From assembly GCA_964454675.1 (NCBI GenBank), contig CAYVUB010000017.1, positions 1 through 60,870 on the forward strand: 60,870 nucleotides of DNA. The letters run 5' to 3'. Positions 36,851 to 44,754 of the stretch are shown here, one piece after another (the stretch's first letter is position 1; every line of letters begins with the position of its first letter). Source of the stretch: CAYVUB01 sp964454675 (GTDB lineage Bacteria; Bacteroidota; Bacteroidia; Flavobacteriales; Flavobacteriaceae). The notes under the pieces are model-generated. The model saw nothing but the letters and a program-made list of their open reading frames with translations, was not told the origin of the DNA and ran no database searches. The translations under genes were made by a program, and so were the position numbers.

Positions 36851-37929
36851 CTACTCTTTCAAAAACCGGATATTCCGCTGCAACCCTTCAAATTTGGTTC
36901 GTTTTACCGCAGAGTTTTTAAACAGTTTTTTGAAAACATCTTCCGTGATGTCTTCCCAATCGTTTTTAGCCATCGACAATAGTTCGGGATGTGGGTTGAA
37001 CAAGGGTTCACTGTGTGCTTTTGAAAATCGGTTCCACGGACAAACATCCTGGCACACATCGCAGCCAAACATCCAATCGTCGAATTTGCCTTTCATTTCT
37101 GTTGGAATGTTTTCTTTTAATTCAATGGTAAAGTAGGAAATACATTTGCTGCCGTCAACCACGTAAGGTTCGGTGATGGCTTGCGTTGGGCAAGCGTCTA
37201 TACATTTTGTACAGGTACCACAATGGTCGGTGGTTGGTAAATCATAGTCCAATTCTAAATCAATGATGAGCTCGGCAATAAAATAGAAGGAGCCAACTTG
37301 TTGTGTCAATAGATTACTGTGCTTACCAACCCAGCCTAAACCCGATCTGGCCGCCCAAGCTTTATCCAAAACCGGTGCAGAATCCACAAATGCACGCCCG
37401 TGGACATCGCCTATTTCTTCTTGTATAAACTGCAAAAGAGATTTGAGCTTTTCTTTTATGACGAAATGATAATCGGTGCCATAAGCATACTTTGAAACCT
37501 TAAAGGCATTTTGGGCTTGTGTTTCTTGCGGATAATAATTCAGCAATAGTGAAATGACCGATTTTGAANNNNNNNNNNNNNNNNNNNNNNNNNNNNNNNN
37601 NNNNNNNNNNNNNNNNNNNNNNNNNNNNNNNNNNNNNNNNNNNNNNNNNNNNNNNNNNNNNNNNNNNNGGCTTGTGTTTCTTGCGGATAATAATTCAGCA
37701 ATAGTGAAATGACCGATTTTGAATCTTCAACCAATTTGGTTGGGTCGAGACGCTTATCAAAATGGTTTTCCATATACTGCATTTGCCCGTGCATATTGTT
37801 GTTCAACCACTTTTCAAGCCGTGGTGCTTCTTCTTCCAAAAAACCTGCTTTACTGATACCGCAAGACAAAAAACCGAGCCGTTTGGCTTCGGATTTGATG
37901 AGATTAGTATAATTTGACTTGCTGTTCAT
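36851..37929 (-). CDS. queG: Epoxyqueuosine reductase, interrupted by an assembly gap
   Basis: Last step of queuosine synthesis in tRNA (epoxyqueuosine to queuosine), a cobalamin and 4Fe-4S enzyme. The coding sequence is split by 100 Ns at 37569-37668, and the 55 bases before and after the gap (37514-37568, 37669-37723) are identical. Deleting the Ns and one repeat (155 nt) leaves 924 nt, which reads as 307 aa without interruption. The start MNSKSNYTNLIKSEAKRLGF, ISLLLNYYP, then GTCTKCIDACPTQAI and CDVCQDVCPWN (the two cluster motifs) are all in frame. The gene is therefore probably intact. Confidence 0.88.
37514..37568. repeat. 55-bp duplicated contig end, left of the gap
   Basis: Identical over 55 bases to 37669-37723. 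The exact length, the abutting Ns and the in-frame merge point to two contigs that overlap by one k-mer and were joined with a fixed gap. Confidence 0.85.
37569..37668. other. Scaffold gap (100 N)
   Basis: Exactly 100 unknown bases, the usual placeholder for a gap of unknown size. The flanking exact duplication suggests that the true gap is negative (an overlap). Confidence 0.98.
37669..37723. repeat. 55-bp duplicated contig end, right of the gap
   Basis: Second copy of the 37514-37568 sequence, same orientation. Confidence 0.85.
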
Positions 37930-37932
37930 TTA

Positions 37933-37974
37933 GTTGGAAGTTGGAAGTTGGAAGATGGGAGTTGGGAGATGGAA
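37933..37974 (+). repeat. Heptamer array, left flank of the four-helix-bundle gene
   Basis: Six tandem 7-mers: gttggaa three times, then gatggga, gttggga, gatggaa (consensus GWTGGRA). Located between queG and the broken gene at 37996-38349. A related array in opposite orientation lies at 38375-38398. Confidence 0.75.
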
Positions 37975-37995
37975 GCAAATTCTTATTGCTTTACG

Positions 37996-38349
37996 TTATT
38001 TTAATCTTGATTTAAAAGCCAAAGTCATATTCATTAAATCAAAAGATTCCTTATATAATTTATCAAATATAGGTTCTGAAATACAGCTTCTTCTTTTTGC
38101 TTTATACAAACAAATTACAACTTCAGCAATTGATCTTACCGAATAACCCAAAAATCTATTAAACTCCGCATTTGATTGTTCTATCGAACCTTCAGAAATA
38201 TTTAAAGCAATTGAATCAGCCGCTCTATATATTTGTGAAGATAAATTATACATTTCACGTTTTGGGAAACTTACAGCAATGTTATCAATCTCTTCTCCAA
38301 AATCCATTGCTCTTTACCAAATTATTAGCTTTTCAAACTTAAAACTCAT
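37996..38349 (-). pseudogene. Four-helix-bundle (S23/IVP-type) protein, in-frame stop at codon 12
   Basis: Member of the four-helix-bundle family first known from 23S rRNA intervening sequences (about 115-120 aa). From ATG 38349 the frame reads MSFKFEKLIIW, then TAA (38316-38314) where the family has Gln, then RAMDFGEEIDNIAVSFPK, YNLSSQIYRAADSIALNISEGS and on to the stop at 37996, 117 codons in all. A downstream ATG at 38307 gives a 103-aa product lacking the start of helix 1. No rRNA is near. The gene is bracketed by inverted heptamer arrays. Confidence 0.75.
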
Positions 38350-38374
38350 ATCAAAATTTTTAATATTTAGAATT

Positions 38375-38398
38375 AACTCCCAGCTTCTAACTTCCAGC
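38375..38398 (-). repeat. Heptamer array, right flank of the four-helix-bundle gene
   Basis: On the minus strand gctggaa, gttagaa, gctggga, gtt: the same 7-nt type as at 37933-37974, in inverted orientation, 26 bp from the presumed ATG. Confidence 0.65.
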
Positions 38399-38402
38399 TT
38401 AC

Positions 38403-39425
38403 TTAAAACAACCCACCTTGAATATTTCCTTTAATTTTTCCTAAATGTTTATAGGCCAACTCGGTGACTTCACGTCCACGAGGCGTTCGCATGATAAACC
38501 CTTGCTGGATTAAAAACGGTTCGTAAACTTCTTCAATGGTTTCGGCACTTTCACTTACAGCTGTTGCCAGCGTGGTAATCCCTACCGGACCGCCTTTAAA
38601 CTTATCGATGATGGTCAGTAAAATTTTATTATCCATTTCATCGAGCCCGTGAGCATCAACGTGCAGTGCTTCAAGAGCGTATTTAGCGATGGCGATGTCT
38701 ATGTTTCCATTGCCTTTTATTTGGGCAAAATCTCTAACGCGGCGTAAAAGCGCATTGGCAATACGTGGTGTGCCACGGCTTCTGCCGGCAATTTCAATAG
38801 CGGCTTCCATGGAAATAGGCACATTGAGGATAGAAGCACTGCGCTGTACAATGGTCGTTAAAAGCTCGGTATCATAATATTGCAGACGGCTTTGAATCCC
38901 GAAACGGGCACGCATTGGTGAAGTCAACAAACCCGAACGTGTTGTTGCACCAACCAGTGTAAACGGGTTGAGATTGATTTGAACCGTGCGGGCATTTGGA
39001 CCCGATTCAATCATAATATCGATTTTGTAATCTTCCATCGCAGAATACAAATATTCTTCAACAATGGGGCTCAAACGGTGAATTTCATCAATAAACAAAA
39101 CATCACGCTCTTCGAGATTAGTAAGCAATCCGGCTAAATCGCCCGGTTTGTCCAATACAGGACCGGATGTAATCTTGATACCTACATTGAGCTCGCTTGC
39201 GAGAATGTGTGCCAGCGTTGTTTTGCCAAGTCCCGGCGGCCCGTGAAATAACGTATGGTCTAAGGCTTCATCTCGTAAATTGGCGGCTTTAACAAAAACT
39301 TTCAAATTTTCCAACACTTGATCCTGACCCGTAAAATCGTCAAAAGATAAGGGCCGCAGTTTTTTTTCCACATCGAGTTCTTCGGGTGAAAAATTTTCGT
39401 TTGTTGGATTCAGGTTGTCGTTCAT
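38403..39425 (-). CDS. ruvB: Holliday junction branch migration ATPase RuvB
   Basis: Hexameric AAA+ motor that drives branch migration with RuvA. From ATG 39425 the protein is 340 aa. Walker A GPPGLGKTT and Walker B LFIDEIHRLS, sensor motif VGATTRSGLL, arginine finger region SPMRARFGI, and a C-terminal winged helix (PFLIQQGFIMRTPRGR). The ORF track start two codons upstream is a GTG; the ATG is the family's start (MNDNLNPTNENFSPEELD). queG lies downstream beyond the inserted four-helix-bundle gene, and queG-ruvB is a usual pair in this group. Confidence 0.95.
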   Translation of the reverse strand: MNDNLNPTNENFSPEELDVEKKLRPLSFDDFTGQDQVLENLKVFVKAANLRDEALDHTLFHGPPGLGKTTLAHILASELNVGIKITSGPVLDKPGDLAGLLTNLEERDVLFIDEIHRLSPIVEEYLYSAMEDYKIDIMIESGPNARTVQINLNPFTLVGATTRSGLLTSPMRARFGIQSRLQYYDTELLTTIVQRSASILNVPISMEAAIEIAGRSRGTPRIANALLRRVRDFAQIKGNGNIDIAIAKYALEALHVDAHGLDEMDNKILLTIIDKFKGGPVGITTLATAVSESAETIEEVYEPFLIQQGFIMRTPRGREVTELAYKHLGKIKGNIQGGLF

Positions 39426-39431
39426 ATTCAC

Positions 39432-39450
39432 TTCCCACGAAAGTGGGAAT
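39432..39450. repeat. REP-like hairpin (copy 2)
   Basis: ttcccac-gaaa-gtgggaa with tail tctcgg, matching copy 1 at 2243-2262 in stem and GGGAATCTCG tail. It lies 7 bp upstream of the ruvB ATG. Confidence 0.6.
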
Positions 39451-39496
39451 CTCGGTCTATAAATGTTCAGTTAATCTGAAAATAAAAACAAATATA

Positions 39497-39528
39497 ATGA
39501 AAAAGCCCGTTCTTGTTGGAAGGGCTTT
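39497..39528 (-). terminator. Terminator after the hydratase gene
   Basis: aaagccc (39502-39508) and gggcttt (39522-39528) form a 7-bp stem; the minus-strand transcript ends in a U run. It lies 129 bp downstream of the hydratase stop. Confidence 0.7.
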
Positions 39529-39578
39529 GCTTTATGCATAATATTTCTCTCAAAAAATATCAAACTTTCAAAAAACAA

Positions 39579-39660
39579 CTACTTACCTTTAGTCTTAGTA
39601 ATGTAAAAATTTGGATTTTTTCATGACCTCATTTACTGCACTACCGAAAGTTTTGGTTAC
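39579..39660 (-). pseudogene. Possible frameshifted gene tail
   Basis: On the minus strand the frame reads VTKTFGSAVNEVMKK; if one A of the A6 run is removed it continues NPNFYITKTKGK and stop. The joined text looks like protein but I cannot name a family, and it overlaps the hydratase stop by 4 bp. It could be chance. Confidence 0.25.
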
Positions 39661-40439
39661 TTTCCGGGAAATTCCGCTTTGCGTTTTTCTAAAAAAGCGG
39701 TGGTGCCTTCTTTAAAATCTTCAGTTCCGAAACAATTTCCAAACTGCTTAATTTCAACTTTATAACCATCAATACCATCTTTAAAATTGGCATTAACAGC
39801 TTTGATAGCCGCACCAATGGCTACGGAAGAGTTTCGCATAATCTTGCCTGCAATTTTTTCGCAAAAAGGCAACAGCTCTTCTTGGGTTGTCACGTGATTA
39901 ACCAAACCATAAACCAAAGCCTGATTGGCATCAATCATTCCGGCGGTCATGACCATTTCCATCGCACGGCCTTTACCAACCAGTTGCGGCAAACGTTGTG
40001 TACCGCCATATCCGGGAATCACGCCAAGTGATACTTCGGGTAATCCCATTTTGGCGTTGTCACTCGCTACCCTAAAATGGCACGCCATAGCCAATTCTAA
40101 ACCACCGCCAAGTGCAAAACCATTGACTGCCGCAATAACCGGCGTGCTTAAATTTTCAACAAAATCAAACAATAATGCTTGTCCTTGCGCGGCAAGTTTA
40201 CCACCGTTTTCCACATCAAAATCTGCAAACTCACTAATGTCTGCACCGGCTACGAATGCTTTTTCGCCACTTCCGGTAACAATAATAACTTTGGTGTTTT
40301 TATCTTGATTTGCCGCTTTAAACGCCTCGTGTAATTCTTCGATTGTTGCCTTGTTAAGCGCATTCAACTTATTTGGACGATTAATGGTAATTGTCGTGAT
40401 GCCATTTTCTGTATGTGATAGAATGTTGTCGTAGTTCAT
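39657..40439 (-). CDS. Enoyl-CoA hydratase/isomerase family protein
   Basis: Crotonase-fold enzyme, 260 aa from ATG 40439 (MNYDNILSHTENGITTITINRPNKLNALN, first 15 residues being the family's usual opening). Oxyanion-hole motifs AFVAGADISEF and NGFALGGGLELAM, and the catalytic Glu in LGVIPGYGGTQRLP. Length and motifs fit short-chain enoyl-CoA hydratase of beta-oxidation, but paralogues with other acyl-CoA substrates cannot be excluded. The ORF extends upstream to 40514, overlapping the sensor kinase; I reject that start. It follows the kinase after 34 bp. Confidence 0.9.
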   Translation of the reverse strand: MNYDNILSHTENGITTITINRPNKLNALNKATIEELHEAFKAANQDKNTKVIIVTGSGEKAFVAGADISEFADFDVENGGKLAAQGQALLFDFVENLSTPVIAAVNGFALGGGLELAMACHFRVASDNAKMGLPEVSLGVIPGYGGTQRLPQLVGKGRAMEMVMTAGMIDANQALVYGLVNHVTTQEELLPFCEKIAGKIMRNSSVAIGAAIKAVNANFKDGIDGYKVEIKQFGNCFGTEDFKEGTTAFLEKRKAEFPGK

Positions 40440-40473
40440 TTTATTTTTCAATTTAAAAAATCTTGATAAAAGG

Positions 40474-41949
40474 TCAAGATATATTAAAACTTTGGTCTTC
40501 TTTCGGGAAAACAACGGTAAATATAGTGCCTTTTCCTATTTCTGATGTAAAGGTAATCGTTCCGTTATAAGTTTCCACAATATTTTTTACCATTCCGAGT
40601 CCAAGCCCCATTCCGCTTGACTTTGTGGTGAATTTTGGCTCGAATATTTTTTCGCCAAGCTCTTTTGTAATTCCTATTCCATTATCAGAAACAGTAATGA
40701 AAATATGTTGGTTTTCATCAAACACACGAACGTTAACTTGTTTGTTTTCTTGAGTTTCAGGTACTGCCTGAATGGCATTTTTCACAAGATTGGTAATAAC
40801 CCGGATAAGTTGTGTTCTGTCAAATTTTGCTATGATTTCTTCTTTTTCGGATGAAAAGGCAATATAGTCTTCACTAAAAATATCCAATGCCAAACGTGTG
40901 ACTTCAACCACATTGAGCAATTCGTTTTGCTGTGCCGGCATTTTGGCAAAATTTGAAAATGCCGATGCAATAGAACTCATCATATCTATTTGCTGAATCA
41001 ATGTCTTGCTGTATTCATCAACCTTTTGGTGAATATTTGGGTCTTGCGGGTCAAATTTTCGTTGGAAACTTTGCACGCTCAACCGCATGGGTGTCAGCGG
41101 ATTTTTAATTTCGTGTGCCACTTGTTTTGCCATTTCACGCCATGCTTGTTCACGTTCGCTGGTGGCGAGTTTTACCGCACTTTCTTCAAGCTCGTCAATC
41201 ATACTGTTGTACGAGTTGACCAGCGTTTCTATTTCTTCACTTGATGAGTGGACGTTAATTTTCTTGTTGCGCCGTTCCAAACGTGTTTCATTGATTTTAT
41301 CGCTGATGGTTTTGAGTGATTTGGTAATGTATTTTGAAAGCTGGTACGCAATTAAAATAGCAACAAACACCATAAAAATATAGGCAAATCCCAAGCGCAA
41401 TAAAAATTCGTTAAGCTGCCGGTTTAAAAACTCATCGTTTTCCAGATAAGGTATATTCAGAATAAAAAGCGGCTTGAATTTTAAATCGGTAATATAGATA
41501 TAAGATGACAAATACACATCTTCATTAACCTTAGTAGTGTTTACAAAACTGTGTTTTGACGAGTTTGCCAAAGCGTTGAGCACACCGGCGGTTAAACATT
41601 TCGGGATAGAATCCAGCTCCAGGCTGGCTTTGGAAGTTCTGAGCAATTCGCCATCCAAATCATAAAAATTAATCTGAAGTTTGTGGACGGCGGCAATTTT
41701 ATAAATCTCTTCTTTAAAAATTAAAGGAACTTTATCTGTTTCAACAGGATAGGTGGTTTCCCGCAAAGCAAAATCGATGCTTCTTTTGATGCCTTCTTCT
41801 TTTCTGTCTAATCTGTCCTGATGATAATTGTGTGCTTCCTGATTGTATTGATAAATAGTTACAATGGCAATTAATGCCGAAGCTATCAATATCAAAAGAA
41901 TCATGGCAAAGAATATTCGGACTCGTAATGACAGTTTTCGCAGCTTCAT
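40474..41949 (-). CDS. Membrane sensor histidine kinase with HAMP domain (NtrY-like)
   Basis: 491-aa sensor kinase. Membrane helix at about 12-32, periplasmic sensor domain at about 33-180, second helix at about 188-205 (AYIFMVFVAILIAYQ), HAMP linker at about 205-260, HisKA with H-box AHEIKNPLTPMRL, N-box NLVKNAIQAV, G1 VSDNGIGI and G2 GMGLGLGMVKNI. This architecture is typical of the NtrY group. No response regulator adjacent. The start MKLRKLSLRVRIFF gives a good signal anchor. The 34-bp spacing to the hydratase suggests they share a transcript. Confidence 0.87.
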   Translation of the reverse strand: MKLRKLSLRVRIFFAMILLILIASALIAIVTIYQYNQEAHNYHQDRLDRKEEGIKRSIDFALRETTYPVETDKVPLIFKEEIYKIAAVHKLQINFYDLDGELLRTSKASLELDSIPKCLTAGVLNALANSSKHSFVNTTKVNEDVYLSSYIYITDLKFKPLFILNIPYLENDEFLNRQLNEFLLRLGFAYIFMVFVAILIAYQLSKYITKSLKTISDKINETRLERRNKKINVHSSSEEIETLVNSYNSMIDELEESAVKLATSEREQAWREMAKQVAHEIKNPLTPMRLSVQSFQRKFDPQDPNIHQKVDEYSKTLIQQIDMMSSIASAFSNFAKMPAQQNELLNVVEVTRLALDIFSEDYIAFSSEKEEIIAKFDRTQLIRVITNLVKNAIQAVPETQENKQVNVRVFDENQHIFITVSDNGIGITKELGEKIFEPKFTTKSSGMGLGLGMVKNIVETYNGTITFTSEIGKGTIFTVVFPKEDQSFNIS

Positions 41950-42023
41950 AAAAAGTAACTATAATGGCATAAATATAACAATAATCGAACCAAAAACCTT
42001 TTTATAAAATTCCAAAAAAAATC

Positions 42024-42065
42024 AAAAACCAAATTCCAAAGGCTATCGGTTGGAATTTGGTTTTT
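42024..42065. terminator. Terminator of hemJ
   Basis: Perfect 16-bp inverted repeat aaaaaccaaattccaa / ttggaatttggttttt (42024-42039, 42050-42065) with a 10-nt loop, directly at the hemJ stop. Runs of A and T on both sides. Confidence 0.9.
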
Positions 42066-42613
42066 TAATTATTGGAATTTCTTTCTCTTATAGTTTTATA
42101 GATTTTAAATCCGAGCATCAGCAAAATACCTAAAACAATGATACCAATTACACCAAATATCCAGTTAATGGCATTTTTAAGAATGACCAAAAATACTATG
42201 GCAAACAGGATAAACGTTGTACCTTCGTTCCACAAACGCATAAAATTGGATGTTTTTTTGACCTCATCACGCTGCAATTGCTTATAAAACTGATGTGTTT
42301 TTAAGTGATAGATAATAAGCAATACTACAAAAACGAGTTTGACATGCATCCAGCCTTGCTGTAACCAAAAGGGTTGTAAAATAAGCAGCCAAACCGCAAA
42401 AATAGTTGCAAGTATTGCTGATGGCCATGTGATGATGTTCCACAAACGCTTTGCCATGAGCTTGAGCTGTTTCCCTAAAATTTCCTTATCCGGCGATGGT
42501 TTATGGAAAGCTTCTATTTGATACACAAATAATCTTGGAATGTAAAACAAGCCGGCAAACCAAGTGATGACAAAGATTAAGTGAAGTGATTTGATATAAT
42601 TGTAATACTCCAT
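42065..42613 (-). CDS. hemJ: Protoporphyrinogen IX oxidase HemJ (CopD/HemJ family)
   Basis: Oxidises protoporphyrinogen IX to protoporphyrin IX, the penultimate step of heme synthesis; integral membrane enzyme. From ATG 42613 it is 182 aa with four helices. The conserved His is in SLHLIFVITWFAGLFY and the conserved Lys in GWMHVKLVF. The frame extends to 42652, overlapping hemH; that start is unlikely. Its position directly after hemH (4 bp) supports the role, and hemG and hemY are absent here. Confidence 0.88.
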   Translation of the reverse strand: MEYYNYIKSLHLIFVITWFAGLFYIPRLFVYQIEAFHKPSPDKEILGKQLKLMAKRLWNIITWPSAILATIFAVWLLILQPFWLQQGWMHVKLVFVVLLIIYHLKTHQFYKQLQRDEVKKTSNFMRLWNEGTTFILFAIVFLVILKNAINWIFGVIGIIVLGILLMLGFKIYKTIRERNSNN

Positions 42614-42617
42614 AAGG

Positions 42618-43652
42618 TTAGCTGTTAACAGTTTCAAGACTTGCCCATTCATTTATCCATTTTGACAATAATGCAACCCATTCATCATCATCATTCAAAC
42701 ACGGTACCGTTGTGAATTGCTTGCCGCCCATTTCGTGAAAAATTTCTTCACCTTCCATGGCAATTTCCTCCAAAGTTTCAAGGCAATCGCTTACAAATGC
42801 AGGTGTTACAATCGCCATATTTTTGATACCTTGTTTTCCCAAACGCTCAATAGTTCTGTCGGTATAAGGTTGTAACCAAGGATCAAAACCCAAACGCGAT
42901 TGAAATGAGGTTGAATAGGTATTTTCTTTCAGATTTAATTTTTCAGCCACTAAACGTGTCACTTCTTTACATTGATGTCTGTAACAAAATTCGTGCGCTG
43001 CAGAAGGCGTTGCGCAACAACTTCCATCTATTTTACAATGCGATTTTGTGATGTCACTTTTTTTGATATGTCGCTCAGGAACACCGTGATATGAGAACAA
43101 TAAATGCTCATAAGATTTACCTTCTAAATGTCTGGCGATACTTTTTGAAAGCACATTAATATAGTCTGGATTGTTATAAAAAGCAGGTAAATCTGTAATG
43201 GTCATCTTTGGAAAAAATTCCTTGCGAACTTCTTCTGCCAATACCAAAATGGTTTCCGTAGTTGCCATCGCAAATTGCGGATATAACGGAATTAATAACA
43301 CGTCATCAACACCTTTATCGGCTAATTCTTGCAGGCCCTTTTTTATGGTCATACTTCCATATCGCATTGCCAATGCGACGGGATGACTTGTTTGTTTTTG
43401 TATTTTATCTTTCAACCGTTCAGACAACACAATTAATGGTGAGCCTTCTTCCCACCATATTTTTTGGTATGCTGCTGCAGATGCTTTAGGTCGTGTATTT
43501 AAAATGATGCCTCTCACAATGAGTGCTCTTGCCCAAAACGGTACGTCAATAACACGCTCGTCCATTAAAAACTCGTCCAAATAGCGTTTTACGTCTTTTG
43601 GATTCGGGCTATCGGGCGAACCGAGATTGACTAACAGGATTCCTTTTTTCAT
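42618..43652 (-). CDS. hemH: Ferrochelatase
   Basis: Inserts ferrous iron into protoporphyrin IX. 344 aa from ATG 43652 (MKKGILLVNLGSPDSP). The active-site His lies in LLFSYHGVPERHIKK, with a cysteine-rich CKIDGSCC stretch, NTYSTSFQSRLG and the Glu-rich ETLEEIAMEGEE motif near the C terminus. Complete. It is followed by hemJ after 4 bp. The 5' end has a near-identical displaced copy at 44698-44757, so its present upstream region is not the ancestral one. Confidence 0.95.
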   Translation of the reverse strand: MKKGILLVNLGSPDSPNPKDVKRYLDEFLMDERVIDVPFWARALIVRGIILNTRPKASAAAYQKIWWEEGSPLIVLSERLKDKIQKQTSHPVALAMRYGSMTIKKGLQELADKGVDDVLLIPLYPQFAMATTETILVLAEEVRKEFFPKMTITDLPAFYNNPDYINVLSKSIARHLEGKSYEHLLFSYHGVPERHIKKSDITKSHCKIDGSCCATPSAAHEFCYRHQCKEVTRLVAEKLNLKENTYSTSFQSRLGFDPWLQPYTDRTIERLGKQGIKNMAIVTPAFVSDCLETLEEIAMEGEEIFHEMGGKQFTTVPCLNDDDEWVALLSKWINEWASLETVNS

Positions 43653-43655
43653 TAA
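43596..43655. repeat. hemH 5'-end repeat, intact copy
   Basis: About 60 bp shared with 44698-44757, ending just past the ATG of hemH. The two copies differ at four coding sites, all synonymous, and then diverge at once upstream of the start codon. Confidence 0.85.
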
Positions 43656-44070
43656 CAATATTTCTTTTCACAAAGATAATGACATTAAAATATGTTGTAG
43701 AAGTTAGTTATATTTCTTTTTTATTAATTTAATATGATAATATCTTCTTTAACATTCTGTTCAATAATCATTATTAAAATTTTGTTAAATTTCAAATTAT
43801 TTTAATGTTCAATTACGGTTTTTCCTCACTTAACATTTTGTTAACAAAAAAATCAGGATTAATGTTATTTTCGTCTATTTTATTTTCGTAGTATTGTGCT
43901 ATTAAGATGATTATTTACAATGTATTGCAAAGACATTAATAATAATTGTTTTAATAAAGGAATTAATTCCAAAACCAACATTGGTTTATTTTTCTTTGCA
44001 TGACCTTTGCTAAAACTTGAGGGAATTCTTAAGGGATTCTTTAAATTAACACACTTAAAACATAACAAAT
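43653..44070. other. Non-coding region inside the inserted segment
   Basis: 418 bp, very AT-rich, with no believable gene. It holds the minus-strand -7 element of hemH (43671-43678), a small hairpin aaacca-acat-tggttt, and the leader of the lipoprotein gene. Base composition is lower in GC than both flanks by eye. Confidence 0.5.
43671..43678 (-). promoter_or_regulatory. -7 element of hemH
   Basis: TATCTTTG on the minus strand (43678-43671), 18 nt before the hemH ATG. No -33 TTG at normal distance. It lies in the inserted segment, so hemH would have gained this promoter by the insertion. Confidence 0.45.
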
Positions 44071-44601
44071 ATGAAAAAATTAATCAAAGTCGCAACAATA
44101 ATAATCTTTTGTTTTGCGGTAATTTCTTGCTCAAAAGACACGTCTGAATCACAAACAGGCAACGCAAGTAACCCTTTAAGCTCCAAATTAACAGCACCAA
44201 ATGGATTAGTAATAAGTAAATCTATTGAAAGTTTAAATCAAGAAATTTTTAATAATAAAGTTCAAATTATTGATTTAAATTATATAGATACACCTAAAGA
44301 TTACAAAGGTTTCGCAGTAGAAATAACTTATATTAACGAAAATAACATTCAAGAAAGTGTTTTTTTACTAAGAAATATAGAAAAGTTCAATTATGATGCC
44401 AGTGACGGAATATCTATAAATAACACATTCTATGGCATAGTTCCAAATCAAGGGGATATTTTTGTAAGATGTGAAGGTTCTGGGTGTTGTTATCCCTCAG
44501 GAACTATTAACATGAATACAGGTGAAATGACTTATAGTTGTAAATGTGAAGGAAACCCTGGAGGAAATAGTGGCTGTATAGTGAAAATCACTCATGCATA
44601 A
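44071..44601 (+). CDS. Hypothetical lipoprotein carried on the inserted segment
   Basis: Unrecognised 176-aa protein. Lipoprotein signal ends at Cys20 (IIFCFAVISC) and is followed by SKDTSES, typical of an outer-membrane-directed lipoprotein. The C-terminal third is rich in Cys and Gly (RCEGSGCCYPSG, YSCKCEGNPGGNSGC), which suggests disulfides or metal binding. It is on the opposite strand to hemH and the ThuA-like gene and is enclosed by the two hemH 5'-end copies, so it arrived with the segment. It has its own terminator. Confidence 0.75.
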   Translation: MKKLIKVATIIIFCFAVISCSKDTSESQTGNASNPLSSKLTAPNGLVISKSIESLNQEIFNNKVQIIDLNYIDTPKDYKGFAVEITYINENNIQESVFLLRNIEKFNYDASDGISINNTFYGIVPNQGDIFVRCEGSGCCYPSGTINMNTGEMTYSCKCEGNPGGNSGCIVKITHA

Positions 44602-44660
44602 ATCCTTATTTCTCACAATTCAAAGAAACTTCTAATCTTATGTAAGATTTTAATTTATTT

Positions 44661-44700
44661 AAAGAGTTTAGCTAAATTTTAAGTTTAGCTCTTTATTTTT
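44661..44700 (+). terminator. Terminator of the inserted lipoprotein gene
   Basis: gctaaa / tttagc and aaaga / tcttt pair with a bulge (44661-44676, 44684-44694), then a T-rich run to 44701. Confidence 0.5.
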
Positions 44701-44754
44701 TGGATTCGGGCTATCGGGTGAACCGAGATTGACTAATAATATTCCTTTTTTCAT
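44668..44754 (-). pseudogene. Displaced 5' fragment of hemH
   Basis: Reading from ATG 44754 the first 18 codons are MKKGILLVNLGSPDSPNP, identical in protein to the intact hemH, then the frame runs into unrelated sequence and stops at 44668 (28 aa in all). The ATG is 16 nt after the stop of the ThuA-like gene, so this is likely hemH's former position, directly behind that gene. Confidence 0.85.

Noticed and set aside
37569..37668. Possible insertion or missing gene in the N run
   Set aside because: Exact 55-bp flanking copies and a perfect in-frame merge of queG make an overlap far more likely than lost sequence.
38307..38349. Second-Met start as the true start of the four-helix-bundle gene
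   Set aside because: The 11 codons before the stop match the family's beginning too well to be chance, so the longer, interrupted frame is preferred.
43880..44068. Minus-strand ORF of 62 codons upstream of the inserted lipoprotein gene
   Set aside because: No family character, random-looking composition, and it covers the probable promoter and leader of the plus-strand gene.
44071..44601. Inserted lipoprotein as an immunity or toxin protein
   Set aside because: It has a lipoprotein signal and Cys-rich tail only; no partner gene or known toxin or immunity motif to support this.
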